From: Smithella sp. | Lineage (GTDB): Bacteria > Desulfobacterota > Syntrophia > Syntrophales > Smithellaceae | Length of the DNA stretch: 7,232 nt | Direction of reading: 5' to 3' | NCBI GenBank assembly: GCA_012797505.1 | Contig: JAAZOZ010000251.1 | Span: forward strand, 1-7,232 | Shown here: positions 5,757 through 7,232 of the stretch, piece after piece | Numbering within the stretch: the first letter of the stretch is position 1 | Layout: the number at the start of each line of letters is the position of its first letter | Made by a program: the position numbers and the translations under genes | The notes under the pieces: generated by a model | Told to the model about the DNA's origin: nothing | The model's database searches: none | The model's input: the letters and a program-made list of their open reading frames with translations, nothing else

Positions 5757-7205
5757 ATGGATGAACAAAACATGTTTTACATAAAGATTCTTTCGCCCGT
5801 ACATATTGGCTGTGACGAAGTGTATGAGCCAGCCGGATTTATCGTCGATGAGCAGGCTGGAACACTTGTCGCCTTTGACCCGCTGGACTTTTTCAGAAGT
5901 CTTGATGCGAAAACAAAAGAAAATTACTCATCTATTTGCGGGAGAGGCAATATTGAATCCATACTGGAGCTTTATAAGTTCATGAAAGGGAAACATTTTA
6001 CCGGACATGCTGTCGACGTTTGCAGAGGCCTGATGGCACAGTATCAGAAAACCCTAAGAATCCCCTTGGGTGACCGACGGAAGATACAGCAGGAGCTAAA
6101 TAATTTTTCTATCAGCCGAACGGCATTCAACCCGATTACACAAAAACCCTATCTTCCGGGATCGGCTCTCAAGGGCGCTTTTCGGACCGCTTATTTGAAC
6201 CACCTGGCAAAAAATATGACCGTTACCGTCGTTGATCGCCGGGATAAAAACCCGGCCAATGCCCTGGAAAAGGCGCTTTTGGAATATCAGTCGCTGGAAA
6301 AAGATCCTTTCCGCTTGATGAAAATATCAGATTTTCACCCCGTCGGACCGTACAGGACAAAGATTATATATGCGGTAAACGCAAAAAAAATTCCTTCCAA
6401 ATTCCCGGCGCGAGGTCCTTTCCAGATTCTGGAAGTCATTCAACCGGGCGCTGTTTTTGCCGGAAGCATTCAGGTGTTGGAACCCTTGGCGCGTGATGCC
6501 ATTAAAACACCACTTTCCGCTGAAAAGGTCTTTGAAGGCGCCAGAGTATTCTATACAAAAGAAAAGAAACGGGAAGATATTGAACTGAAGGCCGCTGATC
6601 TTCCGATCAGTCAGACCGATGGGGATGGCGGCATTTGTCCACTGCGCATCGGCAGACATTCCGGCGCGGAATCCTTGACCGTTGAAGGCCATCGCCACAT
6701 CAAGATTATGAAGAAAAGAGGTGAAAAGCCCGCTTATTCCGATAAAGCCACAACCTTCTGGCTTGCATCGGAGACGCCGGACAGCAAAACCTCCAACCGC
6801 CTTGAGCCCTTTGGCTGGGTGAGCCTTGGCCCGATGACGCAAACCCTAAAAGATGAACTTGAAGCCCGGGCGGCTGAACAAGAGAACATAAAAGAATCGT
6901 ATGATTCCAAGAATGTATCCAAACCAGACACCGTGGAAAAAAGCGTTGCTCCGGTGAAGGATATTGAAGAAATCTGGTCGGATGCTACCGTATCGTACGA
7001 CGCCGGAGGCGCGGGGAAGATTGTCGCGCAGGGAAAAACGCAGGCAGTGCTTCAGGGTACGGGCAACAGGGATAATTTGAAAAATGCCGTCACGGAAGCG
7101 CTGCATAAAAATGTCTTTGAGAAGAAAAAACCCGTCAAAGCCCGCGTTACCGTACGCAAGGCGGGGAATAGCTGGGAAATCGTGAAGGTCGAGCCGGCGG
7201 CGTAG
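5757..7205 (+). CDS. csm5: Csm5, RAMP subunit capping the crRNA 3' end, with a long C-terminal extension
   Basis: This 482-residue protein has the Csm5 core in residues 1-360: FYIKILSPVHIGCDEVYEP (7-25), a middle helical region, NPITQKPYLPGSALKGAFR (125-143), RIGRHSGAESLTVEG (297-311), TTFWLASET (332-340), and the closing strand PFGWVSLGPM (351-360). Csm5 sits at the far end of the complex, binds the crRNA 3' region and takes part in crRNA maturation; no catalytic residues are recognised. Known Csm5 proteins mostly end soon after the FGW strand. Here about 120 more residues follow: a charged helix (361-380), a polar linker (to about 403), and a compact domain (about 406-482) with IWSDATVSYDAG, VFEKKKPVKARVTV and GNSWEIVKVEP. 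The last part looks beta-rich and basic and is of unknown function. No downstream gene is visible in the remaining 27 bases. Confidence 0.93.
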   Translation: MDEQNMFYIKILSPVHIGCDEVYEPAGFIVDEQAGTLVAFDPLDFFRSLDAKTKENYSSICGRGNIESILELYKFMKGKHFTGHAVDVCRGLMAQYQKTLRIPLGDRRKIQQELNNFSISRTAFNPITQKPYLPGSALKGAFRTAYLNHLAKNMTVTVVDRRDKNPANALEKALLEYQSLEKDPFRLMKISDFHPVGPYRTKIIYAVNAKKIPSKFPARGPFQILEVIQPGAVFAGSIQVLEPLARDAIKTPLSAEKVFEGARVFYTKEKKREDIELKAADLPISQTDGDGGICPLRIGRHSGAESLTVEGHRHIKIMKKRGEKPAYSDKATTFWLASETPDSKTSNRLEPFGWVSLGPMTQTLKDELEARAAEQENIKESYDSKNVSKPDTVEKSVAPVKDIEEIWSDATVSYDAGGAGKIVAQGKTQAVLQGTGNRDNLKNAVTEALHKNVFEKKKPVKARVTVRKAGNSWEIVKVEPAA

Positions 7206-7232
7206 AGCAAGCCGGGTAGAAGTGCGCCCCAA

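Noticed and set aside
5751..5757. TTG at 5751 as the csm5 start
   Set aside because: It would overlap the csm4 stop and lie only 2 bases from the GGAG site. The ATG at 5757 has normal spacing and a common start codon.
5465..5764. Plus-strand frame of 99 residues overlapping the end of csm4
   Set aside because: It is an out-of-frame reading of csm4, whose own frame carries the conserved C-terminal sequence through to its stop.
6846..7232. Minus-strand frame running off the right edge, a possible convergent gene
   Set aside because: Most of it is antisense to the in-frame C-terminal part of csm5 and the product matches nothing I recognise. The 27 bases beyond csm5 are too few to support a gene.
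7206..7232. Possible terminator or start of the next gene after csm5
   Set aside because: The remaining bases contain no ATG, no convincing stem-loop and no U-tract.

Overview
The window carries the five subunit genes of a type III-A (Csm) CRISPR-Cas effector complex, all on the + strand and in the order csm1/cas10, csm2, csm3, csm4, csm5. A PDDEXK nuclease gene of the DUF1016/YhcG family precedes them on the same strand and is cut off at its 5' end by the window edge. About 97% of the window is coding. No CRISPR array, adaptation gene (cas1/cas2), crRNA-processing gene (cas6), CARF effector (csm6-like), RNA gene or insertion sequence is visible.

Layout: 1-878 is the 3' part of the DUF1016/YhcG nuclease gene, with a perfect 19-bp inverted repeat inside its coding sequence at 38-76. 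879-988 is the only sizeable intergenic gap; it holds a 14-bp palindrome, a possible weak extended -10 promoter and the strong csm1 ribosome binding site. 989-7205 is a tight csm operon with junctions of 12, 12, 5 and 2 bases, taking the starts I prefer for csm4 (GTG at 4723) and csm5 (ATG at 5757). 7206-7232 is too short to interpret.

How the genes work together: Csm1 (Cas10) and Csm4 would form the base of the complex that holds the crRNA 5' tag. Repeated Csm3 subunits form the backbone and cut target RNA, Csm2 forms the inner filament, and Csm5 caps the crRNA 3' end. The three known catalytic centres look intact: the HD nuclease of Cas10 (H15-D16), the GGDD cyclic-oligoadenylate palm (664-667), and the Csm3 RNase aspartate (D34). 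The complex is therefore predicted to cut RNA, cut DNA and signal. The signal-responsive effector must lie outside the window, as must Cas6 and the array.

Organism: a bacterium of intermediate GC content using strong AGGAGG-type Shine-Dalgarno sites. The protein sequences resemble what I would expect of a Desulfobacterota (deltaproteobacterial) anaerobe, but this is an impression and not a demonstrated assignment. The less ordinary points are the long C-terminal extension of Csm5, the perfect palindrome in the nuclease gene, and the nuclease lying directly upstream of cas10.
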